From Aestuariivita sp049276915 (lineage in GTDB: Bacteria; Pseudomonadota; Alphaproteobacteria; Rhodobacterales; Rhodobacteraceae): 23,795 nucleotides of DNA. Positions within the stretch are counted from its first letter, which is position 1. Every line of letters starts with the position of its first letter. A program made the translations under genes and the position numbers. Where the stretch lies: the NCBI RefSeq assembly GCF_049276915.1, contig NZ_JBASXK010000154.1, positions 1 through 23,795 of the forward strand, given 5' to 3'. Below, one piece after another: positions 13,133 through 21,423 of the stretch. The notes beneath the pieces are model-generated. The model did no database searches, was not told where the DNA came from, and worked only from the letters and a program-made list of their open reading frames with translations.

Positions 13133-16018
13133 ATGGCATCACTGAATCAACGCAGACGCGACCCACTTCTGGACAGCAACATGCAAGCTGCCATCGAACG
13201 GCGCGGAAAAGAGCTGATTGGCCTTGTGCTGATCACTCTGGGTGTCATGGCCGCGTTGATGATCGGTTCCTACACGCCGGATGATCCCAACTGGATGGTC
13301 TCGACAGATGCGCCGGTCCAGAACCTGATGGGCCGTCTTGGCGCAGCCATCGCCGCCCCGCTGTTCATGATCATCGGCTGGGGCAGTTGGTCGATCGCGT
13401 TGATCCTTGTTGTCTGGGGTGGCCGTCTTGCCCTGCACCGCGGAGAAGAACGCGCCGTGGGCCGTCTGATCTTTGCACCGATTGCCGTGGCGCTGACCTC
13501 GATCTATGCGGCGACACTTGTGCCGGGGCAGGACTGGATCAGCGTGCACAGCTTTGGTCTGGGCGGCCTCTTCGGCGAGACCGTGATGGGTGCCTTGCTT
13601 ACCTTGTTGCCGCTCAGCCCCGTGGTGGGCATCAACATCCTGTCGGCGGTTCTGGCTCTGGCCATGCTGGCGATGGTTGGCTTTGTTCTGGGGTTCACCA
13701 AGCCCGAAGTCATGCGCCTTGCGCGCTTCATGATGATTGGCGTGGTGATGATCTATGCCGGTCTGGTGGCCATTCTGGCCACTGCCGCAGGGAAAACCGT
13801 CAGCACTGCGCAGACCCTCAATGAACGTCGCACCGAACGCCGCGAGGCAAGGGCCGCCCTTGATCAGTCGCAATATGCCAGCGAACCGAAGGTCCATGCC
13901 GAACCGCCCCTCAGGCGCGTGGCACCCCCTGTGATGGCCGGATCTTCAGCCCTCGCCGCCGAGACGATGGTACCCGAACAGCCAACCAAACCGGGTCTTC
14001 TGGCATCCCTGATCCGCCGCCCCGAGCCGATGCCCGATCCTGAACTGATCGAGACACCGGCCTATGAGGGCCTCGATGTCGAGGCTCCGGGAGAAGAGCG
14101 TATCCGCGCAAAGATCGCCGATGTGATCAAATCCCGCGTGCGTCAGGCACCCGTCCGTGCGCCGGGCCTTGTGGCCGATGCGCCGCTCACCCGTGGTCTG
14201 GGCCGTGGACCTGACCCGCTGATCTATCGCGCGCCCGACGCATTGCCGCCCGAGCCGCCGCTGACCGCCGCTGACCGCGCGCCACAGATGCGCGCCGAAC
14301 CACCCTTGCGCGCAGCGCCCCAACCGATCCCGCAGCCCGAAGCCGAAGCGCAGGCCTTGCCGCTGGAACAACCCGTTGCGCCGTCCCAGGCGATCCCCGT
14401 CGCTGAACCGCGCAAGGTCGTGCAGAACCTGCAGCGCAAGGCACCTGCCCCCTCGCGGCGAGCGCAGGCCGAAGCACAGCCCGCCCTGGCCTTTGAAGAC
14501 ACGCATGCCGAATTCGAACTTCCTCCGCTCAACCTGCTGGAAAGCCCGACGCAGATCCAACGCCATCACCTGAGCGACGAGGCCCTCGAAGAAAACGCGC
14601 GCATGCTGGAAAGCGTTCTGGATGACTATGGCGTCAAGGGCGAGATCGTCAGCGTCCGTCCCGGTCCCGTGGTGACCATGTACGAGCTTGAGCCCGCTCC
14701 GGGCCTCAAGGCCTCGCGCGTTATCGGTCTGGCGGATGATATCGCCCGCTCAATGGCGGCCCTTTCGGCGCGTGTTTCGACCGTGCCGGGACGCAGCGTG
14801 ATCGGGATCGAATTGCCCAATGAACACCGCGAAAAGGTCGTGCTGCGTGAAATCCTCGCCTCGCGCGATTTTGGCGACAGCAACATGCGCCTGCCGCTGG
14901 CGCTGGGCAAGGATATCGGTGGCGATCCGATTGTGGCCAACCTTGCCAAGATGCCCCACCTGCTGATCGCGGGCACCACCGGCTCGGGGAAATCCGTGGC
15001 GATCAATACAATGATCCTGTCGCTGCTTTACAAGCTGACACCGCAGGAATGCCGCCTGATCATGATCGACCCCAAGATGCTGGAACTTTCCGTCTATGAC
15101 GGCATTCCGCATTTGCTCTCGCCCGTTGTGACGGACCCCAAGAAAGCGGTTGTCGCGCTGAAATGGGTCGTGGGCGAAATGGAAGATCGCTATCGCCGGA
15201 TGTCCAAAATGGGCGTGCGCAACATCGAAGGTCACAATGGCCGGGTTCGCGAAGCGCTGGCCAAGGGCGAGCTGTTCTCGCGCACGGTTCAGACCGGATT
15301 TGATGACGAGACCGGCGAACCCGTATTCGAGACCGAAGAGACAGTGCCCGAGGTGCTTCCCTACATCGTCGTCATCGTCGATGAGATGGCTGACCTGATG
15401 ATGGTTGCGGGCAAGGAAATCGAGGCCTGCATCCAGCGTCTGGCCCAGATGGCGCGGGCAAGCGGAATCCACCTGATCATGGCCACGCAACGCCCGTCGG
15501 TCGATGTCATCACCGGCACGATCAAGGCCAACTTCCCCACCCGGATTTCCTTCCAGGTGACCTCCAAGATCGACAGCCGCACCATCCTGGGTGAAATGGG
15601 TGCCGAACAGCTGCTGGGCATGGGGGACATGCTTTACATGGCGGGCGGAGCCAAGATCACGCGCTGCCACGGGCCTTTCGTGTCCGATGAAGAAGTCGAA
15701 GAGGTCGTCAATCACCTCAAAGGCTTTGGTCCTCCCGCCTATATCGGCGGTGTGGTCGAAGGCCCCGATGAGAGCAAGGAAAACGATATTGATCTGGTTC
15801 TTGGGCTTGGCGGCAATACCGACAGCGAAGACGCCCTTTATGACACTGCCGTGCAGATCGTGATCAAGGATCGCAAATGTTCGACTTCGTATATCCAGCG
15901 CAAACTGGCGATCGGCTATAACAAGGCCGCGCGTCTGGTTGAGCAGATGGAAGAAGAAGGCCTTGTCTCGCCTGCCAACCATGTGGGCAAGCGCGAGATT
16001 CTGGTCCCCGAGCAGTAA
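13133..16018 (+). CDS. ftsK: DNA translocase FtsK
   Basis: This 961-residue septal DNA pump clears chromosomes from the division site and aligns dif for XerCD. The N-terminal about 220 residues hold four to five hydrophobic segments (for example LIGLVLITLGVMAALMIG and INILSAVLALAMLAMVGFVL). A Pro/Glu/Ala-rich linker follows (about 230-460). The motor has Walker A GTTGSGKSV (Lys620) and Walker B IVVIVDEMADLM (Asp750, Glu751). A C-terminal winged-helix gamma domain (about 895-961, with DRKCSTSYIQRKLAIGYNKA) reads KOPS sites. The linker is moderate in length. The ATG at 13133 follows GAGGGA and sits 20 bp after the aminotransferase; lolA follows. Confidence 0.97.
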   Translation: MASLNQRRRDPLLDSNMQAAIERRGKELIGLVLITLGVMAALMIGSYTPDDPNWMVSTDAPVQNLMGRLGAAIAAPLFMIIGWGSWSIALILVVWGGRLALHRGEERAVGRLIFAPIAVALTSIYAATLVPGQDWISVHSFGLGGLFGETVMGALLTLLPLSPVVGINILSAVLALAMLAMVGFVLGFTKPEVMRLARFMMIGVVMIYAGLVAILATAAGKTVSTAQTLNERRTERREARAALDQSQYASEPKVHAEPPLRRVAPPVMAGSSALAAETMVPEQPTKPGLLASLIRRPEPMPDPELIETPAYEGLDVEAPGEERIRAKIADVIKSRVRQAPVRAPGLVADAPLTRGLGRGPDPLIYRAPDALPPEPPLTAADRAPQMRAEPPLRAAPQPIPQPEAEAQALPLEQPVAPSQAIPVAEPRKVVQNLQRKAPAPSRRAQAEAQPALAFEDTHAEFELPPLNLLESPTQIQRHHLSDEALEENARMLESVLDDYGVKGEIVSVRPGPVVTMYELEPAPGLKASRVIGLADDIARSMAALSARVSTVPGRSVIGIELPNEHREKVVLREILASRDFGDSNMRLPLALGKDIGGDPIVANLAKMPHLLIAGTTGSGKSVAINTMILSLLYKLTPQECRLIMIDPKMLELSVYDGIPHLLSPVVTDPKKAVVALKWVVGEMEDRYRRMSKMGVRNIEGHNGRVREALAKGELFSRTVQTGFDDETGEPVFETEETVPEVLPYIVVIVDEMADLMMVAGKEIEACIQRLAQMARASGIHLIMATQRPSVDVITGTIKANFPTRISFQVTSKIDSRTILGEMGAEQLLGMGDMLYMAGGAKITRCHGPFVSDEEVEEVVNHLKGFGPPAYIGGVVEGPDESKENDIDLVLGLGGNTDSEDALYDTAVQIVIKDRKCSTSYIQRKLAIGYNKAARLVEQMEEEGLVSPANHVGKREILVPEQ

Positions 16019-16089
16019 GGTTTCGCCCATCGCGCGGATGTGACGCCGCGATGGGTGCAATCGCCCAAAGACATGATTAGATACCCTTC

Positions 16090-16686
16090 ATGAAACGGTA
16101 CTTGCTCACATCCTGTCTGATCCTCGCAAGCGCGGCCCCGGCCCTGGCCGACAAGCTGCCGCTGTCGGATATCTCGACCTATCTCAACCAGATGCAAACG
16201 GCGCAGGCCCCGTTCACGCAGATCAATGATGATGGTTCGCTCTCGACGGGTATGCTTTACATCAAGCGGCCCGGCCGCGTGCGGTTTCAGTATGATCCGC
16301 CCGAAGAAGCCGTGGTCGTTGCAGGCGGCGGGGCCGTGGTGATCTTTGATCCGAAATCCAACACGGATCCCGAAACCTATCCGCTTGCGCGCACGCCGCT
16401 GTCGATCATTCTGGAGCGCAACGTCGATCTGGATCGGGCCAATATGGTGACCGGCCATGCTTATGACGGCACAGCCACCGTGGTCACGGCGCAGGACCCG
16501 GAAAATCCCGAATACGGGAACATCCAGCTGATGTTCACCGCTGATCCGGTTGAGCTCAGGAAATGGGTGATCACCGATGGCGGCGGCGGTCAGACCACCG
16601 TCGTGCTCAGGGCGCTGGAAACAGGCGGCGCGATCTCTGATGTGCTGTTCAACACCCAGACGATCGGCGAAAGCCCGGGCCGCTAG
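16090..16686 (+). CDS. lolA: LolA-family outer-membrane lipoprotein carrier protein
   Basis: This 198-residue periplasmic protein ferries lipoproteins from LolCDE to the outer membrane. A clear signal peptide MKRYLLTSCLILASAAPALA is cleaved before Asp21. The mature half-barrel contains the family blocks ISTYLNQMQTAQAPFTQIND, GMLYIKRPGRVRFQYDPP (the conserved RPxRxRxxY..P block) and YPLARTPLSIIL. Length is normal. It lies 71 bp after ftsK on the same strand, an order common in Rhodobacteraceae. No LolB is expected in Alphaproteobacteria. Confidence 0.92.
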   Translation: MKRYLLTSCLILASAAPALADKLPLSDISTYLNQMQTAQAPFTQINDDGSLSTGMLYIKRPGRVRFQYDPPEEAVVVAGGGAVVIFDPKSNTDPETYPLARTPLSIILERNVDLDRANMVTGHAYDGTATVVTAQDPENPEYGNIQLMFTADPVELRKWVITDGGGGQTTVVLRALETGGAISDVLFNTQTIGESPGR

Positions 16687-16713
16687 GGGCGAGGTCCGTT
16701 CAGGACCGCGCCC
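16687..16713. terminator. shared hairpin between convergent lolA and SLT lipoprotein genes
   Basis: An 11-bp stem with one A/G mismatch (16687-16697 with 16703-16713, loop GTTCA) begins right after the lolA stop and contains the stop codon of the opposing gene. There is no T tract on either strand, so termination is possible but not certain. Confidence 0.45.
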
Positions 16714-17290
16714 GCCTGCAGTTTGAAAGCTGGTTTTCATACATGTTGGCGCGGCTCTGCACATTGCTGGATACCCGCAACAGCCAGCTTTTGCTGTTGT
16801 AGCTGCCGCGCGCATAGCCTGTACGTCCCTCATGATAGGCCAGATACTGGTTGCGAGCATCCGACAGGGGAATTCCAAGCCGCTCTCTGGTTTCGGCCAT
16901 GTACCAGCCCATGAAGTCACTGGCATCACGGATGCGGTCGCGCTTGGCACCGCGATTGCCTGTCTCGCGGCGGTATTCGTCCCAGGTTCCATCCAGCGCC
17001 TGACTATAGCCGAAGGCCGAGGATTGCCGGCCCATCGGAATGATGCCCAGCGTATAGCGATAGGGCGGGCGCGCATCGCCCACGAACCGGCTTTCGTGAT
17101 AAATGGTGGCCATCTGAACATGAACCGGCACGCCCCAGCGGCGTTCGGTTGCCCTGAAGGCACGAAGGTATTCGGGGCGCTCACCAACAATACTGCAGGC
17201 ATTGTCCAGATTGCGCGGGGCCGAGTTATACCCACCCCCACAGGACGCCAGCATCAGTATCAACAGCATTGCGCGAAGGGATCTGCTCAT
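16700..17290 (-). CDS. SLT-type transglycosylase lipoprotein
   Basis: This 196-residue lipoprotein has a signal sequence ending in the lipobox LASC, lipidated at Cys17. The body is a lysozyme-like SLT domain: ATIYHESRF puts the likely catalytic Glu at residue 66, and SSAFGYSQALDGTWDEY is the GYxQ block that follows it in lytic transglycosylases. The family cleaves the MurNAc-GlcNAc bond of peptidoglycan at the outer-membrane face. The ATG at 17290 has GAGAGG upstream. The 76 bp before it is A/T-rich and presumably holds the promoter. It is convergent with lolA. Confidence 0.85.
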   Translation of the reverse strand: MSRSLRAMLLILMLASCGGGYNSAPRNLDNACSIVGERPEYLRAFRATERRWGVPVHVQMATIYHESRFVGDARPPYRYTLGIIPMGRQSSAFGYSQALDGTWDEYRRETGNRGAKRDRIRDASDFMGWYMAETRERLGIPLSDARNQYLAYHEGRTGYARGSYNSKSWLLRVSSNVQSRANMYENQLSNCRRARS

Positions 17291-17366
17291 CTGCCTCTCG
17301 CGATATCGTTTTTTGTATTTTTTTCCAATTTACACCATTTGTGCCGATTGGGAAATCACTTTTGCC

Positions 17367-18248
17367 TCAGATCAGCACCGCAAGCAGAAGAGGCAGCGCC
17401 AGAACGGATAAAAGCGTCGACGCGACAACCAGACCGGCCACGGAATCTGCATCCGCGCCGTATTTCTCGGCCAGCAGATACGAGGTGACCGCGACCGGCG
17501 TCGCCAGCTGCAACACCAGAACCGCAAAGGCGACATCATCCAGCGAAAACTGCAGCCCGATCATCCAGGCCAGCCCGGCGCAGATCACCAGCTTTACCAG
17601 CGCCAGGGCCGCGGTTCGACCCATCCCGCTGACATTCAGCCGCGCCACCGCCACACCCAGCGTGATCAGCATCAGCGGAATCGCGATCTGCCCGATCAGC
17701 TCAAGCGTATTGGTCAGAAACTGCGGCGTTTCCCACCCTTGCCACAGAAACAGCGCGCCCAGCAGCGTCGCGCCCACAATCGGTTCCTTGAGCACCCGGA
17801 GCGGAGACCCACCCCCAACCACCAGCCAGATCCCAAGGGTAAAGGACAGGATCGCCATCACCGCAAACACGACCACAGCATAGCTCAGCCCGATATCGCC
17901 AAAGGCGAACAACGCCAGTGGCAGACCCAGGTTGCCGGTGTTTCCGAAAATCAGCGGGGCCGTGAAGGTCTGCATATCCAGCTTCAGCAAACGGACCAGC
18001 AAAACCATCGCCACAACAACCGCACCATAGGCCGCCAGCGTTGCCAGCAACAGGTTGGTCAGGGCGGTCGGTTCGATCTCCGATTTCATCAAAGCGGTGA
18101 AAATCAGACATGGCACACCCAGCGTCATCGACAACTGCGTGACAAAGCGAATGCGATATTCTGCCCCGACCTTGACCCATATGAACCCGATCGCAGCCAG
18201 CAGAAACACCGGCGCGACGATATCCAACACTGTAAAGATAAGGTTCAC
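17367..18248 (-). CDS. AEC (auxin efflux carrier)-family permease
   Basis: This 293-residue inner-membrane protein has about ten hydrophobic segments. Blocks typical of the AEC family are SMTLGVPCLIFTAL, LIFGNTGNLGLPLALFAFG (the N-terminal crossover region), AIPLMLITLGVAVARL, and LQLATPVAVTSYLLAEKYG in the second half. Bacterial members export or import small carboxylates or similar anions; the substrate is unknown here. It is transcribed leftward, diverging from hspQ across 85 bp. Confidence 0.9.
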   Translation of the reverse strand: MNLIFTVLDIVAPVFLLAAIGFIWVKVGAEYRIRFVTQLSMTLGVPCLIFTALMKSEIEPTALTNLLLATLAAYGAVVVAMVLLVRLLKLDMQTFTAPLIFGNTGNLGLPLALFAFGDIGLSYAVVVFAVMAILSFTLGIWLVVGGGSPLRVLKEPIVGATLLGALFLWQGWETPQFLTNTLELIGQIAIPLMLITLGVAVARLNVSGMGRTAALALVKLVICAGLAWMIGLQFSLDDVAFAVLVLQLATPVAVTSYLLAEKYGADADSVAGLVVASTLLSVLALPLLLAVLI

Positions 18249-18333
18249 AGACTGTTTCCCGGAAAAATGACGTCAACCATTGGACATTGGATGCCGTTCC
18301 CGGCTAATACCGTTATTCAGGGGCTGCAACACT

Positions 18334-18660
18334 ATGTATACGACGCGCGCAAAATATCACCTTGGACAGATCGTCCGGCACAGAAAACACCCGTTTCGCG
18401 GCGTGGTGTTCGATGTCGATCCGCAGTTCTCGAACACCGAAGAATGGTATCAGGCGATTCCCGAGGACAGCCGTCCCAGGAAGGAACAGCCGTTTTATCA
18501 CCTGCTGGCGGAAAACGACCAATCCTATTACGTCGCCTATGTGTCCGAGCAGAACCTGGTCGCGGATTACTCTGGCGAGCCTGTCGGACATCCTGACATC
18601 GAAGACATGTTCGGCCCGCTTGAGGACGGATCCTATCCGCTGCACTTCCAGCTGAACTGA
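18334..18660 (+). CDS. hspQ: heat shock protein HspQ (YccV family)
   Basis: This 108-residue small protein of the HspQ/YccV family was first described as a hemimethylated-DNA binder and later as a specificity factor for Lon protease. The fold is recognisable from AKYHLGQIVRHRKHPFRGVVFDVDPQFSNTEEWY (family blocks GQIVRH and RGVVFDVDP), PFYHLLAENDQSYYVAYVSEQNL and the C-terminal F.....YPLHFQLN. The ATG at 18334 gives the family N-terminus MYTTRAKYHLGQ; the 18 extra in-frame codons upstream lie in the divergent promoter region. No certain heat-shock promoter can be assigned by eye. Confidence 0.93.
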   Translation: MYTTRAKYHLGQIVRHRKHPFRGVVFDVDPQFSNTEEWYQAIPEDSRPRKEQPFYHLLAENDQSYYVAYVSEQNLVADYSGEPVGHPDIEDMFGPLEDGSYPLHFQLN

Positions 18661-18663
18661 CGC

Positions 18664-18687
18664 GCCGGGAGCGCATGCGCCCCCGGC
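18664..18687. terminator. G+C-rich hairpin between convergent hspQ and GGT-like genes
   Basis: GCCGGG (18664-18669) pairs with CCCGGC (18682-18687) and the inner palindrome GCGCATGCGC continues the stem after one mismatch. It fills the 33-bp gap between the two stop codons. There is no T tract. Confidence 0.45.
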
Positions 18688-18693
18688 ACCGAC

Positions 18694-20271
18694 TCAATAG
18701 CCCAATGCACAGCCATCCTTGCGCGGATCGCTCGCGCCTTCCAGCACGCCGTCCGGACGGATGTGGATCGCCTGAGCACCGCCGATCGGCTTGTCGGGAA
18801 TGGTGACATCGTGCCCCATATCCGCCAGTTGCTGACGCACGCTGTCGGAATATCCCCGCTCGACCTGCAGCTTTCCGTCATCCGGGAACGAGCGGGGCGC
18901 ATCCAGAGCGGCCTGCGGATCCATGCCAAAGTCCTTCAGGTTGGTCACGACGCGCGCATGACCATTGGCCTGATACTGACCGCCCATCACACCGAATGGC
19001 ATGGTGACACGCCCCTGGTCGCGCAGCATCGCCGGAATGATCGTATGCATCGGGCGCTTGCCGCCGATCAATTCGTTGGGGTGGCCTTCTTCCAAGGTGA
19101 ACCCGGCACCACGGTTGTGAAACAGAATCCCGTGTTTTTCGGATGCGATGCCCGAGCCGAAGCCATGAAAAATCGAATAGATCAATGAGACCGCCATGCG
19201 ATCCTTGTCCACGACCGAGATATAGATCGTGTCCTTGTGCACCGCTTCGGACAGGGCCGCAGGGCCCGCCATGGCGCGATTGGGATCGATGAGCGCGGCA
19301 AGACCGGCCGCCGTTTCAGGCGACAGCAGGTGATCCAGCCGGGTCATGTAATCCGCATCCGACATGAACCGGTTGCGTGCATCATAGGCCAGCTTGGCTG
19401 CTTCGGCTTCGATATGGGCGCGCTCGACACCGAATGGCTCCATCCCGGCGATATCGAAATGGCTCAGGATGTTCAGCATCAGGATCGCCGTGGCACCCTG
19501 ACCGTTGGGCGGATGCTCGACCAGCTCAACCCCCTGATACATGCCGCTCACCGGCGTTGTCGCATCACTGCGCGTGGCGGCGAAATCCTCAAGCGTATGC
19601 ACCCCGCCATGAGCACGCAGCGTGGCAACCATGTCTTCGGCGATCTCGCCCGTGTAAAACGCATCGCGCCCGTCCTTGGCAACGCGGCGCAGCACTTCGG
19701 CCTGCTGGGGCGCGCGGAATATATCGCCCGGCATCGGCACGCGACCCGAAACGAGAAACAGATCGCGCGCATGACCCTGCAAAACGTCAGCATCGCCGGC
19801 CCAGTCGAAGGCTACCCGTGCTGCCACCGGGATGCCTTCTTCGGCATAGCGGATGGCCGGGGCCAAAAGCGTATCCAGACCCAGCTTGCCTTCGGTTTCG
19901 GACAAGCGGCAGAACGCATCCATCGCGCCCGGAATCGTCACGGCATGGGGCGAATAGGTCGGTATAACCGCCTCTCCGGCCGCACGCAGGCTGGCGGCAT
20001 GTGCCGCGGCAGGTGCACGTCCCGATCCATTCAGGGCCAGAACCTCATCACTGCCGGCGCGGGAATAAAGAACGAAGCAATCGCCGCCGATTCCCGTCAT
20101 TTGCGGCTCACAAAGGCCCAGCAGCACGGCACCGGCAATCGCGGCATCCATCGCGTTTCCGCCCCGGTTCAGAATATCGATCGCCGTCGAGGCCGCCAAT
20201 GGATGGGAAGTGGCGCACATGCCATTCTGAGCCATGACGGCAGAACGACCGGGCAGGTGAAAATCGCGCAT
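18694..20271 (-). CDS. gamma-glutamyltransferase family protein, no signal peptide
   Basis: This 525-residue Ntn-hydrolase is made as one chain and normally self-cleaved before a catalytic threonine. Thr348 in HKDTIYISVVDKDRMAV is that residue. Upstream blocks RGGNAMDAAIAGAVLLGLCEP (read as NRGGNAMDAAIA) and MTGIGGDCFVLY, and the downstream FGVMGGQYQANGH (the GGxxQ block), are typical of the family. No signal peptide is present: the chain begins MRDFHLPGRSAVMAQNGMCA. A cytoplasmic acylase-like role on gamma-glutamyl compounds is therefore more likely than periplasmic glutathione breakdown. The ATG at 20271 has AAGGAG 11 nt upstream. The 241 bp between it and rbaW hold its promoter region; I see no gene there. 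Confidence 0.9.
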   Translation of the reverse strand: MRDFHLPGRSAVMAQNGMCATSHPLAASTAIDILNRGGNAMDAAIAGAVLLGLCEPQMTGIGGDCFVLYSRAGSDEVLALNGSGRAPAAAHAASLRAAGEAVIPTYSPHAVTIPGAMDAFCRLSETEGKLGLDTLLAPAIRYAEEGIPVAARVAFDWAGDADVLQGHARDLFLVSGRVPMPGDIFRAPQQAEVLRRVAKDGRDAFYTGEIAEDMVATLRAHGGVHTLEDFAATRSDATTPVSGMYQGVELVEHPPNGQGATAILMLNILSHFDIAGMEPFGVERAHIEAEAAKLAYDARNRFMSDADYMTRLDHLLSPETAAGLAALIDPNRAMAGPAALSEAVHKDTIYISVVDKDRMAVSLIYSIFHGFGSGIASEKHGILFHNRGAGFTLEEGHPNELIGGKRPMHTIIPAMLRDQGRVTMPFGVMGGQYQANGHARVVTNLKDFGMDPQAALDAPRSFPDDGKLQVERGYSDSVRQQLADMGHDVTIPDKPIGGAQAIHIRPDGVLEGASDPRKDGCALGY

Positions 20272-20512
20272 AATGTTTCGTGCTCCTTTGGTTCGCGTGA
20301 CGCGATACTAGAGCGCGTCCCGGCAATTGCCAGCGTGCGAAAGCGTGAAAGAAGCGGGAAGGTTCCTCGACGCCGCGCACTGGGTGGGGGCTGTTAACAC
20401 ACGGCGCCGAGGGAAGCTATATGCAGCTACATGAACGAATATGCTGTTACAGTTGGCCCGCAATTGGGTGTGATCTGGGCATAGTTGTGGCTTTTGGCTT
20501 TCTCAGCCCGAC

Positions 20513-20965
20513 TCACAACACAGAAGATCCGCGGGCAAACCGCATCCTCAGGCGGTTTGCGCCTTCACTGCGGCTGTACTCCAGCTGATCGGTCAGGGCA
20601 TGGATCAGGCCCCAGCCGAATCCCCCTTCCGGCAGATCGTCCCGCCCCACGGCCAGATCCAGAGCGCGCGCCTGCGGAATACGGCAGCCGGGCAGTGCCG
20701 CGCCGGGGTCTTGCAGATGCACGATGACATGGGCCGCCTTGATCGTGAGATCAATCCGGATCAGCGCATCGGATATCCCCGCGCAGGCGTGTTCAACGAT
20801 GTTGTTCAGCGCTTCCGTCACGGCGATCTCGACCGAGCTTTGCAGATCATCTTCCAGCGCGCTTTCGCGCAGCGCGCTGCCCAGTTGCGCCATAAGGCTG
20901 CGCACCTCCAGCTCTGATGCCCTGCAAGTGAACTGGTATGTCATTCGCAGATGATCCAACGCCAT
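20513..20965 (-). CDS. rbaW: anti-sigma factor/serine kinase, RbaW-like (RsbW family)
   Basis: This 150-residue GHKL-ATPase of the RsbW/SpoIIAB type has N-box SSVEIAVTEALNNIVEHA (Glu51, Asn54/55), the DPG motif at 86-88 and G-box LPEGGFGWGLIHALTD (111-126). Such proteins bind a sigma factor or phosphorylate their STAS antagonist. The ATG at 20965 is preferred because GGAGG lies 5 nt upstream; a TTG 16 codons earlier would overlap the STAS gene. It follows the STAS gene by 28 bp, giving the order rbaV-rbaW known from Rhodobacter capsulatus, where this pair with phosphatase RbaY affects gene-transfer-agent production and stationary-phase survival. Orthology is inferred from order and family. 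Confidence 0.8.
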   Translation of the reverse strand: MALDHLRMTYQFTCRASELEVRSLMAQLGSALRESALEDDLQSSVEIAVTEALNNIVEHACAGISDALIRIDLTIKAAHVIVHLQDPGAALPGCRIPQARALDLAVGRDDLPEGGFGWGLIHALTDQLEYSRSEGANRLRMRFARGSSVL

Positions 20966-20993
20966 CTCAGCCTCCGATCCCGGCAGATCTGTC

Positions 20994-21332
20994 TCAAGAA
21001 GGGCGCGGCGCAACCGCCTCCTCCAGCGTGTCGAACAGGCTGAACACCGTATCCATGCGCGTCAGGCGGAACACTTTGCTGACCGTGGGCGTCAAGCCGG
21101 CCAGTTCCAGCCTTTGCCCTTCGCGCAGCTGTTTCATCGCGGCCACGATCGCCCCCAGACCGCTGGAGTCGATGAAATCCACCTCTGACAGATCCACGAT
21201 CACCCGGTCCGGTGCAGACAATGTCATCTGTCGCATGTCCTCCTTGAAGCGGATCGCCATGGCGGCGTCGATCCGATTGGCCAAGACGGTGATGATACGG
21301 GCAGTGTCGATGTCAGTGCTTGCAAGGCTCAT
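20994..21332 (-). CDS. rbaV: anti-sigma factor antagonist (STAS domain), RbaV-like
   Basis: This 112-residue protein is a single STAS domain. VIVDLSEVDFIDSSGLGAIV holds the DSSGLG motif with the phosphorylatable Ser56 (or 57), the site used by RsbW-type kinases. Unphosphorylated antagonist normally sequesters the kinase and frees the sigma factor. It is the first gene of a leftward two-gene unit with rbaW and diverges from the thiolase gene across 91 bp. No sigma factor or PP2C phosphatase gene is in the window. Confidence 0.85.
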   Translation of the reverse strand: MSLASTDIDTARIITVLANRIDAAMAIRFKEDMRQMTLSAPDRVIVDLSEVDFIDSSGLGAIVAAMKQLREGQRLELAGLTPTVSKVFRLTRMDTVFSLFDTLEEAVAPRPS

Positions 21333-21423
21333 TGAACGGTCCTAGGTCAAGGGATGTCAGGGCCCCAGGTTAGGCGGCAAGTCTTACCATTCGGTGAGGA
21401 ACCGGAGGTTGAGGAGGAAGACC

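Noticed and set aside
14187..14573. Several overlapping open frames on both strands in the ftsK linker
   Set aside because: They arise from the biased Pro/Ala/Glu-rich codons of the FtsK linker and have no start signals or motifs.
20272..20512. GGAAC...CGCTT in the GGT upstream region as a general-stress (EcfG-type) promoter
   Set aside because: The -10 part does not match CGTT, and EcfG is not general in this group; too weak to list.
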